Origin: Deltaproteobacteria bacterium
Lineage (GTDB): Bacteria > Myxococcota_A > UBA9160 > UBA4427
Reading direction: 5' to 3'
NCBI GenBank assembly: GCA_002719955.1
Contig: PBFW01000008.1
Coordinates: 1-64,000 of the forward strand
Length of the DNA stretch: 64,000 nucleotides
The stretch's first letter is position 1; every line of letters begins with the position of its first letter. Shown here in pieces: positions 54,832-62,253 of this stretch. The notes under the pieces are model-generated. The model had not been told where the DNA came from and searched no databases. It worked only from the letters and a program-made list of their open reading frames with translations. Position numbers and translations under genes: made by a program.

Positions 54832-55461
54832 ATGAACGTACTCGAAGTCGCCGGATCGTCCGCGTCCTGCGAGCCCACACGCGAAGAGCTCGCCGAGCTG
54901 ACCCTCCGTTTCCAACATCGCGTCGGATATTTCGCGCGCCGAGTCCAGTGTCGTTTCGGCCTGGCCGACGCCTGGCGCGATGATTTGATTTCGGCGGGCT
55001 ACTGGGGATTGCTCAAGGCGCTTCGCAATCGTCGATCCGACGCCCACGAGCACGAGCTGTCCGCCTATGTGTCGCGACGTGTCGAGGGCGCGGTGATCGA
55101 CGAGGCGCGACACCTCTTGACCCGGCTGGCAAACCGGGTCCACTGCGACCCCGCGGGTCTCGACCGGGGGCTCGCAAACGAAGTCTGCGAGGCGGAATGG
55201 GCGTTCGGTCGAGCTAGCGAGGATCCCGAATCCTTCGCAGATCGATGCGTGCGGTGGCGGGTCGTGGAAGAGAATTTCGAGACACTCGATGCGAGCCATC
55301 GACAGCTTCTGGTGGCGGTGGCCTCGGGGCATAGCCTCGCCGAGATTGCGCGTGAGGACGGTTCGAGCCCGGCTCGACTCCAGAGCCGGATGGCGCGGGT
55401 CGCGCGGCAGGTCCGTGCGCGGGCGCCGGAGCTTCGTCGGATTCTTCGTCACGAACTCTGA
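54832..55461 (+). CDS. Sigma-70 family factor (FliA/WhiG-like)
   Basis: 209 residues. Region 2 is clear: RVGYFARRVQCRFGLADAWRDDLISAGYWGLLKALRNRR and LSAYVSRRVEGAVIDEARHLLTRLANRV, where YVSRRVEGAVIDEAR matches the FliA/WhiG region 2.4-3.0 pattern. Region 4 follows: ENFETLDASHRQLLVAVASGHSLAEIAREDGSSPARLQSRMARVARQVRAR, an HTH. Region 3 between is short. Group 3 sigma factors of this type often control motility, sporulation or development. The gene lies directly after the C-terminal-kinase gene, so the kinase may act on an associated regulator. Confidence 0.85.
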   Translation: MNVLEVAGSSASCEPTREELAELTLRFQHRVGYFARRVQCRFGLADAWRDDLISAGYWGLLKALRNRRSDAHEHELSAYVSRRVEGAVIDEARHLLTRLANRVHCDPAGLDRGLANEVCEAEWAFGRASEDPESFADRCVRWRVVEENFETLDASHRQLLVAVASGHSLAEIAREDGSSPARLQSRMARVARQVRARAPELRRILRHEL

Positions 55462-55626
55462 GGGAGCGGGCCGGGATCGACTGCCCGCACCCGCCCCGCC
55501 TTCGACCGAGCGTGGAGGACCCGGAGCGGGGAGGGGCAAGCCCCCCTGGTCTGCTGAAATTCGCGGTCGCTCACCCGTATCAGCCGCAATCTGCACGGGG
55601 GGATCCGCGGTCCAGGGGGGCGGCCC

Positions 55627-55674
55627 ATGAATGACCAGATCTCAAGCATTATCCATATTGAGATCGAGAATTAG
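55627..55674 (+). CDS. Possible 15-residue leader ORF containing an inverted repeat
   Basis: ATG 55627 to TAG 55674 encodes MNDQISSIIHIEIEN. Inside it GATCTCAA (55638-55645) and TTGAGATC (55658-55665) are a perfect 8-bp inverted repeat with a 12-base spacer, an AT-rich contrast to the region. The hairpin terminator that follows begins five bases after the stop. Layout suggests an attenuator or operator ahead of the DsbA-like gene, but the peptide may be meaningless. Confidence 0.35.
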   Translation: MNDQISSIIHIEIEN

Positions 55675-55678
55675 GAGA

Positions 55679-55734
55679 AAAAGGCCCCGTTCATTCTGAC
55701 GGACGGCTCTACGCCTGTTCCCTTGGGGCTTTTT
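55679..55734 (+). terminator. Intrinsic-type terminator before the DsbA-like gene
   Basis: AAAAGGCCCC (55679-55688) pairs with GGGGCTTTTT (55725-55734), ten base pairs with one G-U, loop 36 nt containing a small GGC/GCC stem. The T run after the GC core fits Rho-independent termination on the plus strand, and the A run gives the mirror signal on the minus strand. It separates the sigma-factor gene from the DsbA-like gene. Confidence 0.65.
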
Positions 55735-55854
55735 AAGCGAGAGGCGATCCGGGGTCGAAAGGATAGGGCTAGGGCCTTACCATGCGCGAGCCGAAGAGCG
55801 GGTGTGGCCCTGATGGCTGGGCTCAGATTCGAATAGCGCGGGGGGAAATCAAGC

Positions 55855-56589
55855 GTGGCAGAGCGCACGGGTGGACGGGCGATCATCATCGCCGCTGTAT
55901 TGGTCAGCTTTTCGATCATCGGCGGGAGTTTTTTCGTCGCTGATTCATTGGACCGGACGACCGAACAGATCGGGCGGGCGACGGCGGTCCTCGGCGATCT
56001 CGAGATCGCTGCTGCACCGGCGGGTGCGGCCCGTGCGGGTCGGCCGAATCGCCCGGACGCCAATCGCGAGTACGACGTGGACGTCGACGACGCGCCGATC
56101 AAGGGGGGCGACGATGCGATCGTGACGATCGTGGAGTGGTCGGATTTCCAATGCCCCTTCTGCAATCGAGTCACCCCCACACTCGCCCAGATCGAAAAGG
56201 AATACGGCGACAAGGTGCGTTTCGCCTTCAAGCACATGCCGCTCTCGATTCACGCGCAGGCGCCACGTGCCCATGCCGCCGCGGAGGCCTCCCATCGCCA
56301 GGGTAAATTCTGGGAGATGCACGATCGGATCTTCGCGAATCAGCGCGACCTGAGCGTGGCCACCCTGGACCGCTATGCCCGCGAAATCGGGCTCGACATG
56401 GAGCAGTATGCGCAGGATGTCGAAGCGACCGAAGTGAAGCAGCGAATCGATCAGGATATGCAGCAGGCGACCAAGCTGGGTGTGACGGGTACGCCCTCGT
56501 TCTTCATCAATGGAAGATTTCTATCGGGTGCGCAGCCCTTTCCGAATTTCAAGCGCGTCATCGACGCGGCCATCGAGAAGAACTCCTGA
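55855..56589 (+). CDS. DsbA-family thioredoxin-fold protein, membrane-anchored
   Basis: 244 residues from GTG 55855. An uncleaved anchor or signal occupies residues 9-29 (AIIIAAVLVSFSIIGGSFFVAD). The thioredoxin domain reads IVTIVEWSDFQCPFCNRVTPTLAQIEKEYGDKVRFAFKHMPLSIHAQAPRAHAAAEASHRQGKFWEMHD with the redox pair Cys100/Cys103 (CPFC), and the cis-Pro loop VTGTPSFFINGR. It would oxidise or isomerise thiols in the periplasm. 14 bp upstream of the HAD gene, so an operon is likely. No DsbB partner seen. Confidence 0.9.
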   Translation: MAERTGGRAIIIAAVLVSFSIIGGSFFVADSLDRTTEQIGRATAVLGDLEIAAAPAGAARAGRPNRPDANREYDVDVDDAPIKGGDDAIVTIVEWSDFQCPFCNRVTPTLAQIEKEYGDKVRFAFKHMPLSIHAQAPRAHAAAEASHRQGKFWEMHDRIFANQRDLSVATLDRYAREIGLDMEQYAQDVEATEVKQRIDQDMQQATKLGVTGTPSFFINGRFLSGAQPFPNFKRVIDAAIEKNS

Positions 56590-56603
56590 TACGGTTTTGA
56601 ATC

Positions 56604-57365
56604 TTGATTCGCGGGATCGTCTTCGATCTCTTCGACACGCTCGTCGACCAGAACCACGATCGGTTCGCTCCGGTCGAGGTCGAAGGTCGTCGAGTGGGGG
56701 CGACGACGCCGGGGCTCTACGCTCTGGCAGTCAAGACGTTCGGTCTCTCGCTGGGGCTGACTGAATTCGCGGAGCGTCTTCGTACCGTCGATCTGGAGCT
56801 TCGGGCCGACACGGTCGATCAGGGTATCGAATTATCGACCCTCGACCGATTTACTGCCCTCGGAACGCGGCTCGGTCAGCGTGATGTGTTGGCTTTTGGG
56901 CAAGCCCTGACCGAGGTGCATATGGGGGCCCTCCGCGAAGCGGTCACGGTCCCTCCCCATCACGAGGCGATCCTGGCCTCTCTCGCAGTCGAGCATCGCC
57001 TCGGGATCTGCTCGAATTTCACCCATGCCGAGACGGCGAGAGCGATTCTTCGCGAGGCTGCCTTCGAGCCGCATTTTTCGTCGATCGTCATCTCCGAGGA
57101 GATGGGGATTCGCAAACCGCGGATGGAGATTTTCGAGAGTGTCGTCCGGTCCCTCGAGATGCCGGCTTCCGAGATCCTCCACGTGGGCGATGATCTGCGT
57201 GCCGACGTCCAGGGTGCTGCCGAAATCGGCCTGCGTACCGTCTGGCTCACCCGGCAAATCGCGGATCCGCAGGCGGCAGCGGCGGCATATAATGGCCCGC
57301 AGCCCGACTTCGCCCTGGAAGACCTGATGGATCTTCCGGTCTTGGCCGCACGGTTGAACGCGTGA
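56604..57365 (+). CDS. HAD-superfamily hydrolase
   Basis: 253 residues from TTG 56604. Motif I IRGIVFDLFDTLV has nucleophile Asp8, but the +2 position, normally the acid/base Asp, is Phe10, as in L-2-haloacid-dehalogenase-like branches (which have Tyr or similar). Motif II ICSNFTHAE, motif III RKPRMEIFE, motif IV HVGDDLRADVQGAAEIG are intact. A dehalogenase- or phosphatase-type hydrolase acting on a small molecule is expected; the actual reaction is unclear. It converges on apaG. Confidence 0.88.
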   Translation: MIRGIVFDLFDTLVDQNHDRFAPVEVEGRRVGATTPGLYALAVKTFGLSLGLTEFAERLRTVDLELRADTVDQGIELSTLDRFTALGTRLGQRDVLAFGQALTEVHMGALREAVTVPPHHEAILASLAVEHRLGICSNFTHAETARAILREAAFEPHFSSIVISEEMGIRKPRMEIFESVVRSLEMPASEILHVGDDLRADVQGAAEIGLRTVWLTRQIADPQAAAAAYNGPQPDFALEDLMDLPVLAARLNA

Positions 57366-57433
57366 TGCGCGCGGCGGCCAGCGACGTCTCGTTGCGCGCG
57401 TTCGCTTCGCGGAGCTCGTTGCTCGAGTTGGAA

Positions 57434-57844
57434 TCAGTGGATCGATCCGGGCTGGATCAGGTCGAAGGTCGCGACTTCCGCTTCGAATTCCGTTCCGTCG
57501 GCGCGTTGCATTTCGAAGGTTCCCGTCATCGAACCGAAGGGCGTCGAGAGGGGACACCCCGACGTGTATTCGAAGGCCTGTCCGGGTTCGAGTACGGGTT
57601 GTTCACCGACGACGCCGGGGCCGTGGACCTCTTCGACGTGTCCGGTGCCATCGACGATCGTCCATCGCCGGTTCAAGACCTGGGTCCGCGCGTCACTCTC
57701 GTTCGATATCCGGATGGTGTAGAGAAAGAACCAGCGACTCGAAGAGGGGCTGCTGTGCTCGGGCGAATAGCGTGCGAGGACGAGGACTCGTATACCGTTC
57801 GTCATGGCCTCGGAGCTCGTTTCGAAGAGTTCGGGATCGCTCAC
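57434..57844 (-). CDS. apaG: ApaG-domain protein
   Basis: 136 residues. The ApaG fold of FnIII-like strands is recognised by RWFFLYTIRISNESDARTQVLNRRWTIVDGTGHVEEVHGPGVVGEQPVLEPGQAFEYTSGCPLSTPFGSMTGTFEMQ. The GPGVVGEQP...FEYTSG core is invariant in the family. Roles proposed include Co2+/Mg2+ efflux in Salmonella; its function here is open. It is divergent from rsmE with 50 bp between the starts and convergent with the HAD gene. Confidence 0.93.
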   Translation of the reverse strand: MSDPELFETSSEAMTNGIRVLVLARYSPEHSSPSSSRWFFLYTIRISNESDARTQVLNRRWTIVDGTGHVEEVHGPGVVGEQPVLEPGQAFEYTSGCPLSTPFGSMTGTFEMQRADGTEFEAEVATFDLIQPGSIH

Positions 57845-57894
57845 GGGCGAGATTCTAGCAGTTGGTGGCCCCCAGCCGACCGGATGCTCGGGCG

Positions 57895-58605
57895 ATGAAT
57901 TGTCTGTTGATCGAAGAATCTGAACTCGATCGGGATTCGGGGCGCGTGCGGCTGGCCGGGCGCCGCCGTCGGCATGCGGACGAGATCCTGCGTGCCCGCG
58001 TCGGTGACACGCTTCGAGTGGGAATGATCGGCGGTCGTCTCGGGAGCGGTCGGATCCTCGAACTCGATCGCGAGCATCTCGAGCTCGCGGTTCTGCTGGA
58101 GGATGAGCCGCCGGCTAAAATACCGCTTCGTCTCGTATTGGGGTTGCCGAGGCCCCCGGTTTTTCGACGCCTGCTCTCTACGATCGCGAGTCTCGGGGTC
58201 GAGAGCCTCCTAGTCGTGGGAACCGCGCGAACGGAGAAGAGTTTCTGGCAGAGTCGCATCGTCGAAGAAGACGAGATTCGTGCTCGGCTCCTACTCGGGA
58301 TCGAACAGGCGCGTGACACCATCCTGCCGAGCGTGACGCTGCACCGATTTTTCGAGTCGCTCGTTGAGGATGTGCTTCCGTCATGGGTCGAGGGGCGGCG
58401 CGCGCTGTTGGCGCACCCGGGTGCGCCAACGGATTGTCCCCATCTCGTGGAGGAACCCGTGACGCTCTTCGTGGGTCCCGAGGGCGGCTTCGTCGGCTAC
58501 GAAATCGAGCGGTTGCGGGGGATTGGTTTCGAGCCGGTCAGTCTCGGGACGCGGGTCCTGCGGGTCGAGCCCGTTATTCCGATGTTGGTCGGGCGACTCT
58601 TCTAG
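57895..58605 (+). CDS. rsmE: 16S rRNA (uracil1498-N3)-methyltransferase RsmE
   Basis: 236 residues from ATG 57895; an upstream start at 57862 adds 11 unsupported residues. The N-terminal PUA-like part RRRHADEILRARVGDTLRVGMIGGRL is followed by the SPOUT methyltransferase part: LVLGLPRPPVFRRLLSTIASLGVESLLVVGTART, LFVGPEGGFVGYEIERLRGIGF and SLGTRVLRVEPVIPMLVGRL (usually ...LRTETA). It methylates U1498 of 16S rRNA with SAM. Its last 32 bases overlap the end of the minus-strand DUF5658 gene. Confidence 0.92.
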   Translation: MNCLLIEESELDRDSGRVRLAGRRRRHADEILRARVGDTLRVGMIGGRLGSGRILELDREHLELAVLLEDEPPAKIPLRLVLGLPRPPVFRRLLSTIASLGVESLLVVGTARTEKSFWQSRIVEEDEIRARLLLGIEQARDTILPSVTLHRFFESLVEDVLPSWVEGRRALLAHPGAPTDCPHLVEEPVTLFVGPEGGFVGYEIERLRGIGFEPVSLGTRVLRVEPVIPMLVGRLF

Positions 58606-59260
58606 CGACGGTCCGGGCCGGACGGATTTCGATCTTTGCGGATGACCCTGCGAGCGGGGCCTCCGAGGCGAGTGAGGCATCGGAGAGCGCTTCTTCGAAG
58701 ATCATCTTCGCGTTCGCGAGATCGCTCTCCGGGGGTGGTTTGATGTCGAATGCGATGATGAAAAAATGGATGAGCATCAGGACCGCGTAAATGCAGAGAC
58801 TCGCATAGAGGCCGATCCGCGCGAATCGGAAATTCTTATGAACGAGCAGGATCAACAGCCAAAAGCCGACGACGAGACATTTCTGGGCGAGGAAAGCACC
58901 GGGGCCGATGTCGAGGAAGAAGTCCATCATCGGGTTGGCTTCCCGCCCCCCGCGCTCTAGCCAGAGCAAGGTGAAGAAGGCGTCCCCCACATTGAGCAGG
59001 AAGATCGAGAGCAGGAGCACGGCGTCCTGCCGGGTGTAGCGGTCGACGTATCCCAAAAGGTCGGATACCCGTCGGCCGCGTTCTCGTCGCAGGGGTGTCA
59101 GCCAACTGGACCAGGGCCGGGTCGGCGCGCTGCGGCGATCCTCCGCGCGACGGTTTCGACCATCCCATTCGGGCGTGTTCACGGCTCCGGTCGAGAGCGG
59201 GGGGCGATTGGTCGGCAGCGCGCGACTCGTTTCTCGATCACTGCGATCCGACGGAGGCAT
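58574..59260 (-). CDS. DUF5658-like small membrane protein
   Basis: 228 residues. After about 70 basic, disordered residues there are three to four hydrophobic helices: AVLLLSIFLLNVGDAFFTLLWLERGGREANPMMDFFL, GAFLAQKCLVVGFWLLILLVHK, and RIGLYASLCIYAVLMLIHFFIIAFDI. The NVGDAFFTLLWLERGGREANPMM pattern is the DUF5658 signature. Function unknown. A start further in (for example MMD-proximal) is less likely because the helices would be lost. It overlaps the end of rsmE by 32 bases. Confidence 0.75.
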   Translation of the reverse strand: MPPSDRSDRETSRALPTNRPPLSTGAVNTPEWDGRNRRAEDRRSAPTRPWSSWLTPLRRERGRRVSDLLGYVDRYTRQDAVLLLSIFLLNVGDAFFTLLWLERGGREANPMMDFFLDIGPGAFLAQKCLVVGFWLLILLVHKNFRFARIGLYASLCIYAVLMLIHFFIIAFDIKPPPESDLANAKMIFEEALSDASLASEAPLAGSSAKIEIRPARTVARRVARPTSE

Positions 59261-59355
59261 TCAGTCTCTATCGGCCGAAATAGATGTGAATGTGAGGCTC
59301 GATTCTCGAAGATGGCGTCGGTCGCGGCACGCAGCAAACCTGCAGTTTTGTGGCG

Positions 59356-60663
59356 TCAAGTGGAGAAAGCGCGCTCGACGAGCCAGTAGACGCCGAGTCC
59401 ACACAGACCCGCCGCCGAGAGCTCGCCCGCCAGGTGAGAGAAGCGGGGCCCCGTCCAGCGGCGCCCGATCCAGAGGAGGGGCCAGAGTGCGAAGACAACA
59501 CCGATCTGCCCCACCTCCACACCGAGATTGAACCCCAGCAACGCCGGAACGAGCCGGTCGGCCGGTAGAGCGAGTTCGACGAGAATGCCGGCGAAGCCAA
59601 AGCCGTGGACGAGGCCGAAGGCGAAGGTCAAGCACACACGCAACCACTCGTTCTCGGAGCGTGCAATCAGCGCGAAATAGCACCCCGAAAATACGATCAG
59701 CCCGACCACCGTCAGCAGGGGGATCGAGGCGATCCCGGCGAGGGCAGCGAATGCGAGAATGCCCAGACCCGCGAGGACCATTGCGGGGACGATTCGCGGG
59801 CGTCCCGCCAGGAGCCAGCCTTTTTCGATGGCGACGAGTCCGACGGAGAACGCGATCACGCCCTCGACCGCTGCGGCGCGGGGATGAACGATGTCCAGCA
59901 CGGCGAGCGCGAGTGTCACGCTGTGGGCGAGGGTGAAGCCTGTGACGAGACGTGCCACATCCGCGAGTCGTGTCGAAAGCAGCAGAAGCCCGAAGACGAA
60001 GGCCAGGTGGTCCCAGCCCGTCAGGATGTGTTCGACCCCGAGGACGAGGTAATCGACGAGCCGGTGACCGCTCGCTGTTTCGGTTCTGGTCTCCCCGAAT
60101 TGGCGAAGCACGAACTGGGGCGAGGCCTCGGTCAGCACCTGCTCCCGGGCGACGTCCGAGATTTCGACGAATCGGGCGCGGGCGAAATGCATGTGGGAGG
60201 GGGCGACCGCGAGCAGGATCTGACTTCGAATCGCCAGGTGCTCGGCGTTCTCGGGGCAGTTGATCCGCCACTGGTATCGAATCCATCCCGGCGCGTCGGG
60301 GCGGCGCTGGGCGACGCTCTCCGGCGAGCAGGGCCTTCCGTCTGCGATCAGAACGAGCTCGGTCGGAAAGGCGCGTGCGGGCAGGTCGGGGCTGCCTGGG
60401 GGCGCCGCGGTGGACAGGCTGCCCGGTGGCAGGGCCTGGGGGCCGAGCCGGCTCAATTCGAGCAGTTTCAGTCGCAGCGAGACCTTCGCTCCGGTCGCGT
60501 CGATCTCCCAGCTCGAGTAGGAGATGCTACGGCCGTGTGCCATCGCGGAGCTGGAGAGCAGCAGCGCGACCAAGACGCAGACCATCGAGAGCGCTCCGCG
60601 GGCCCCTTCGGAAGGGTGAGCGCAGGAAATTCGGGATGCGCAGAGGCATTTCATGCGGGGCAC
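59356..60663 (-). CDS. HupE/UreJ-family membrane protein
   Basis: 435 residues. A signal-like N-terminus (VCVLVALLLSSSAMAHG, cleaving near residue 43) precedes a soluble domain of about 170 residues. The membrane part has the HupE/UreJ signature VEHILTGWDHLAFVFGLLLLS, then GFTLAHSVTLALAV, EGVIAFSVGLVAIEKG and AFGLVHGFGFAGILVEL with repeated His. HupE proteins take up nickel for hydrogenase in rhizobia, but this large form with an exported N-terminal domain is widespread and uncharacterised. No hydrogenase or urease genes are near. Two bases in-frame separate ATG 60663 and ATG 60654; the first is used. Confidence 0.83.
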   Translation of the reverse strand: MPRMKCLCASRISCAHPSEGARGALSMVCVLVALLLSSSAMAHGRSISYSSWEIDATGAKVSLRLKLLELSRLGPQALPPGSLSTAAPPGSPDLPARAFPTELVLIADGRPCSPESVAQRRPDAPGWIRYQWRINCPENAEHLAIRSQILLAVAPSHMHFARARFVEISDVAREQVLTEASPQFVLRQFGETRTETASGHRLVDYLVLGVEHILTGWDHLAFVFGLLLLSTRLADVARLVTGFTLAHSVTLALAVLDIVHPRAAAVEGVIAFSVGLVAIEKGWLLAGRPRIVPAMVLAGLGILAFAALAGIASIPLLTVVGLIVFSGCYFALIARSENEWLRVCLTFAFGLVHGFGFAGILVELALPADRLVPALLGFNLGVEVGQIGVVFALWPLLWIGRRWTGPRFSHLAGELSAAGLCGLGVYWLVERAFST

Positions 60664-60876
60664 GGTAGCGCGAAGATTCCCGAGGGTGAAGCGATGGCTG
60701 CCTGTGAGCTGATGGGAAAACGATGCATGCAGAAAAGGGGTCGAAGTCTGCGAAATTCGCTGGGTCTGGGGTGCTTGCAGGGCCCGGGAGAACCAATAGT
60801 GCGGGGTCAGAGAGAATTCCAGAGGCGATGGTTGCGGAAAATCCGGATTGTGCTAAAATTCTGAGATCGTTTTAGG

Positions 60877-60908
60877 AAATCCCACAAGTCATATGGCCTG
60901 TGGGATTT
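60877..60908 (+). terminator. Perfect 10-bp intrinsic terminator
   Basis: AAATCCCACA (60877-60886) pairs with TGTGGGATTT (60899-60908), 12-base loop, followed by TT (60909-60910). A weaker stem CTAAAA/TTTTAG precedes it (about 60853-60874). The gene it serves on the plus strand is not visible: the 213 bases before it hold no supported ORF, so it may end a small RNA or a lost gene. Confidence 0.7.
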
Positions 60909-60937
60909 TTCTATTTCAGGCCCCTCGAGCAGACTGC

Positions 60938-61276
60938 TCAGAGCACACCGGACGCCTGGATCTGGCGACACACGTGCTCGCTGTCCCCCAGCGCACCGAG
61001 GGTCGCCTCCGAGCGGATCCCGAGGTTCAGTTGCTCGGTGCCGCCCTCGAAATGATTCGTCGACGTGCAGCTGACGACGACGCTGAAGCCCGCCGGGGCG
61101 CCCTCTATGAGGTTGGCGTGGTCGTCGGAGCGGGACAGGATTTCGGCACGCACGCCCATCCCGAGTCGGCCCGGGTTCTGGTGTATCGGAAGAACCAGCC
61201 CTGAATCTGGGGCGACCGCGGCCTTCACGCTGAAGTTCGACAGCGACAGAGCTAGCCCCGAGCCGAGTTGACGCAC
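60938..61276 (-). pseudogene. Truncated minus-strand reading frame, unknown
   Basis: About 112 codons ending at 60938: ...LSLSNFSVKAAVAPDSGLVLPIHQNPGRLGMGVRAEILSRSDDHANLIEGAPAGFSVVVS... with sensible GC third positions. The 5' side runs into the transposase remnant near 61262-61276, so the start is lost. A PilZ-like look (GMGVRAEIL) is only a guess. Low confidence. Confidence 0.35.
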
Positions 61277-61478
61277 TACTACTTCCCGTGGGAGCTAGAA
61301 GCGGCCCTCCGCGACTTCGTCGCCTACTACAGCAATGAGCGATCTCACGAATCGCTCCAAAACGTCACGCCCGCCGATGTCTACTCCGGCAGGCAGTACG
61401 AAGTGTTGACCGAGCGATCGAAGATCAAACGTAGAACGATGGAGCGAATAAAGAAGGAGTATCTGGCCCAGAAAGCGC
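61268..61478 (+). mobile_element. IS3-type transposase 3' remnant
   Basis: In-frame from 61268: THYYFPWELEAALRDFVAYYSNERSHESLQNVTPADVYSGRQYEVL...KIKRRTMERIKKEYLAQKA, the end of the IS3-family rve integrase core with NER-HESL-N-TPADVY. A TAG at 61253-61255 cuts the frame and no upstream DDE residues were found, so only the last 70 codons remain. Inverted repeats were not found. The remnant separates two broken minus-strand frames. Confidence 0.75.
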
Positions 61479-61559
61479 CCCGTTCGAAGCGCACGGCCTT
61501 CTTGCGTTCGCTCCTCTCGTTGAAGGAAAGTAGCCATCCGTGTTGGAGGCCCTCTTCTA

Positions 61560-62077
61560 ACTCGGCCTGGGCGCGGACCTCTTCGGAGCGGCAAAGCGCG
61601 TCCAAGCACCGACGCGTAGGCCCGGTCGTCGAGATCGCTGCGGTGGCCTTCGAGTTGGGCGCGAATCGATTGGACCAGCCCGAGCGCACGAACGCGATGG
61701 TCCTGAATCAACATATTTCCGGGCGCGGTCCGGGCGTCGCGCGTGTCGAAGCGCTCCTTCAGGTCGAGCAGGGCCCGAATGGATTTCCCATGGTCTTCAG
61801 CGATTTGCGTCGGTATCGCCGCCGGCGCTCCGCCGGATACCGATGCGTCCCATTCGTCGACCGTGCTGGGCATCGCATCGAGCTGTCCGAGGTCTGCAAA
61901 TCTGTTGGCCCCGGTTTCGCTCCACTCGGCGAGGCTGACCGGGATGCTCTGCCCCGGCTCGAGTCCCTGCTGGGGCCCGTCTTGCGAGCGATCACGGAGA
62001 GGGGAATGCGCTGCGACCGAGTACGCGAGGGTCGAGAGGTCGAGGCTTCCGAGGGCGAAATATCCGATCGTTTCCAT
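61560..62077 (-). pseudogene. Broken minus-strand ORF, unknown
   Basis: Minus-strand ATG 62077: METIGYFALGSLDLSTLAYSVAAHSPLRDRSQDGPQQGLEPGQSIPVSLAEWSETGANRFADLGQLDAMPS... Around 61600 coherence moves to another frame (RCLDALCRSEEVRAQAELEEGLQHGWLLSFNERSER), consistent with a frameshift, and then the transposase remnant begins. A real but broken gene seems likely; family not recognised. Confidence 0.4.
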
Positions 62078-62171
62078 TCGGTCCCGATCGGCTCGTGGAG
62101 TAGTGGTTCTAGATACTTACGGGTTTTTGTGAGCGGTTTTTTTGTAGATCCTCGAAATTTCATTTGAAAAT

Positions 62172-62219
62172 GAAAACCGTTTTCGTTAAAGATTGGGTCT
62201 TGTTGAAAACTATTTTCAA
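62172..62219 (+). promoter_or_regulatory. AT-rich palindromes resembling Fur boxes upstream of the porin
   Basis: GAAAAC C GTTTTC (62172-62184) is a perfect 6-1-6 palindrome. TTGAAAA CTA TTTTCAA (62203-62219) is a perfect 7-3-7 palindrome. The core TGAAAACTATTTTCA of the second compares well with the Fur consensus TGATAATNATTATCA. The region 62130-62230 is far richer in A+T than its surroundings. The porin start is 35 bases further on, so a repressor here would block transcription. Fur is an inference; no regulator gene is near. Confidence 0.55.
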
Positions 62220-62253
62220 TTTAAAACAGATGAGCGCGGCGCGGGGGAGATCG

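Noticed and set aside
59605..60864. 419-codon plus ORF
   Set aside because: Antisense to the HupE-like gene; no coding pattern.
61268..62167. 299-codon plus frame
   Set aside because: Only the first 70 codons are transposase; the rest is unconserved and antisense to a minus frame.
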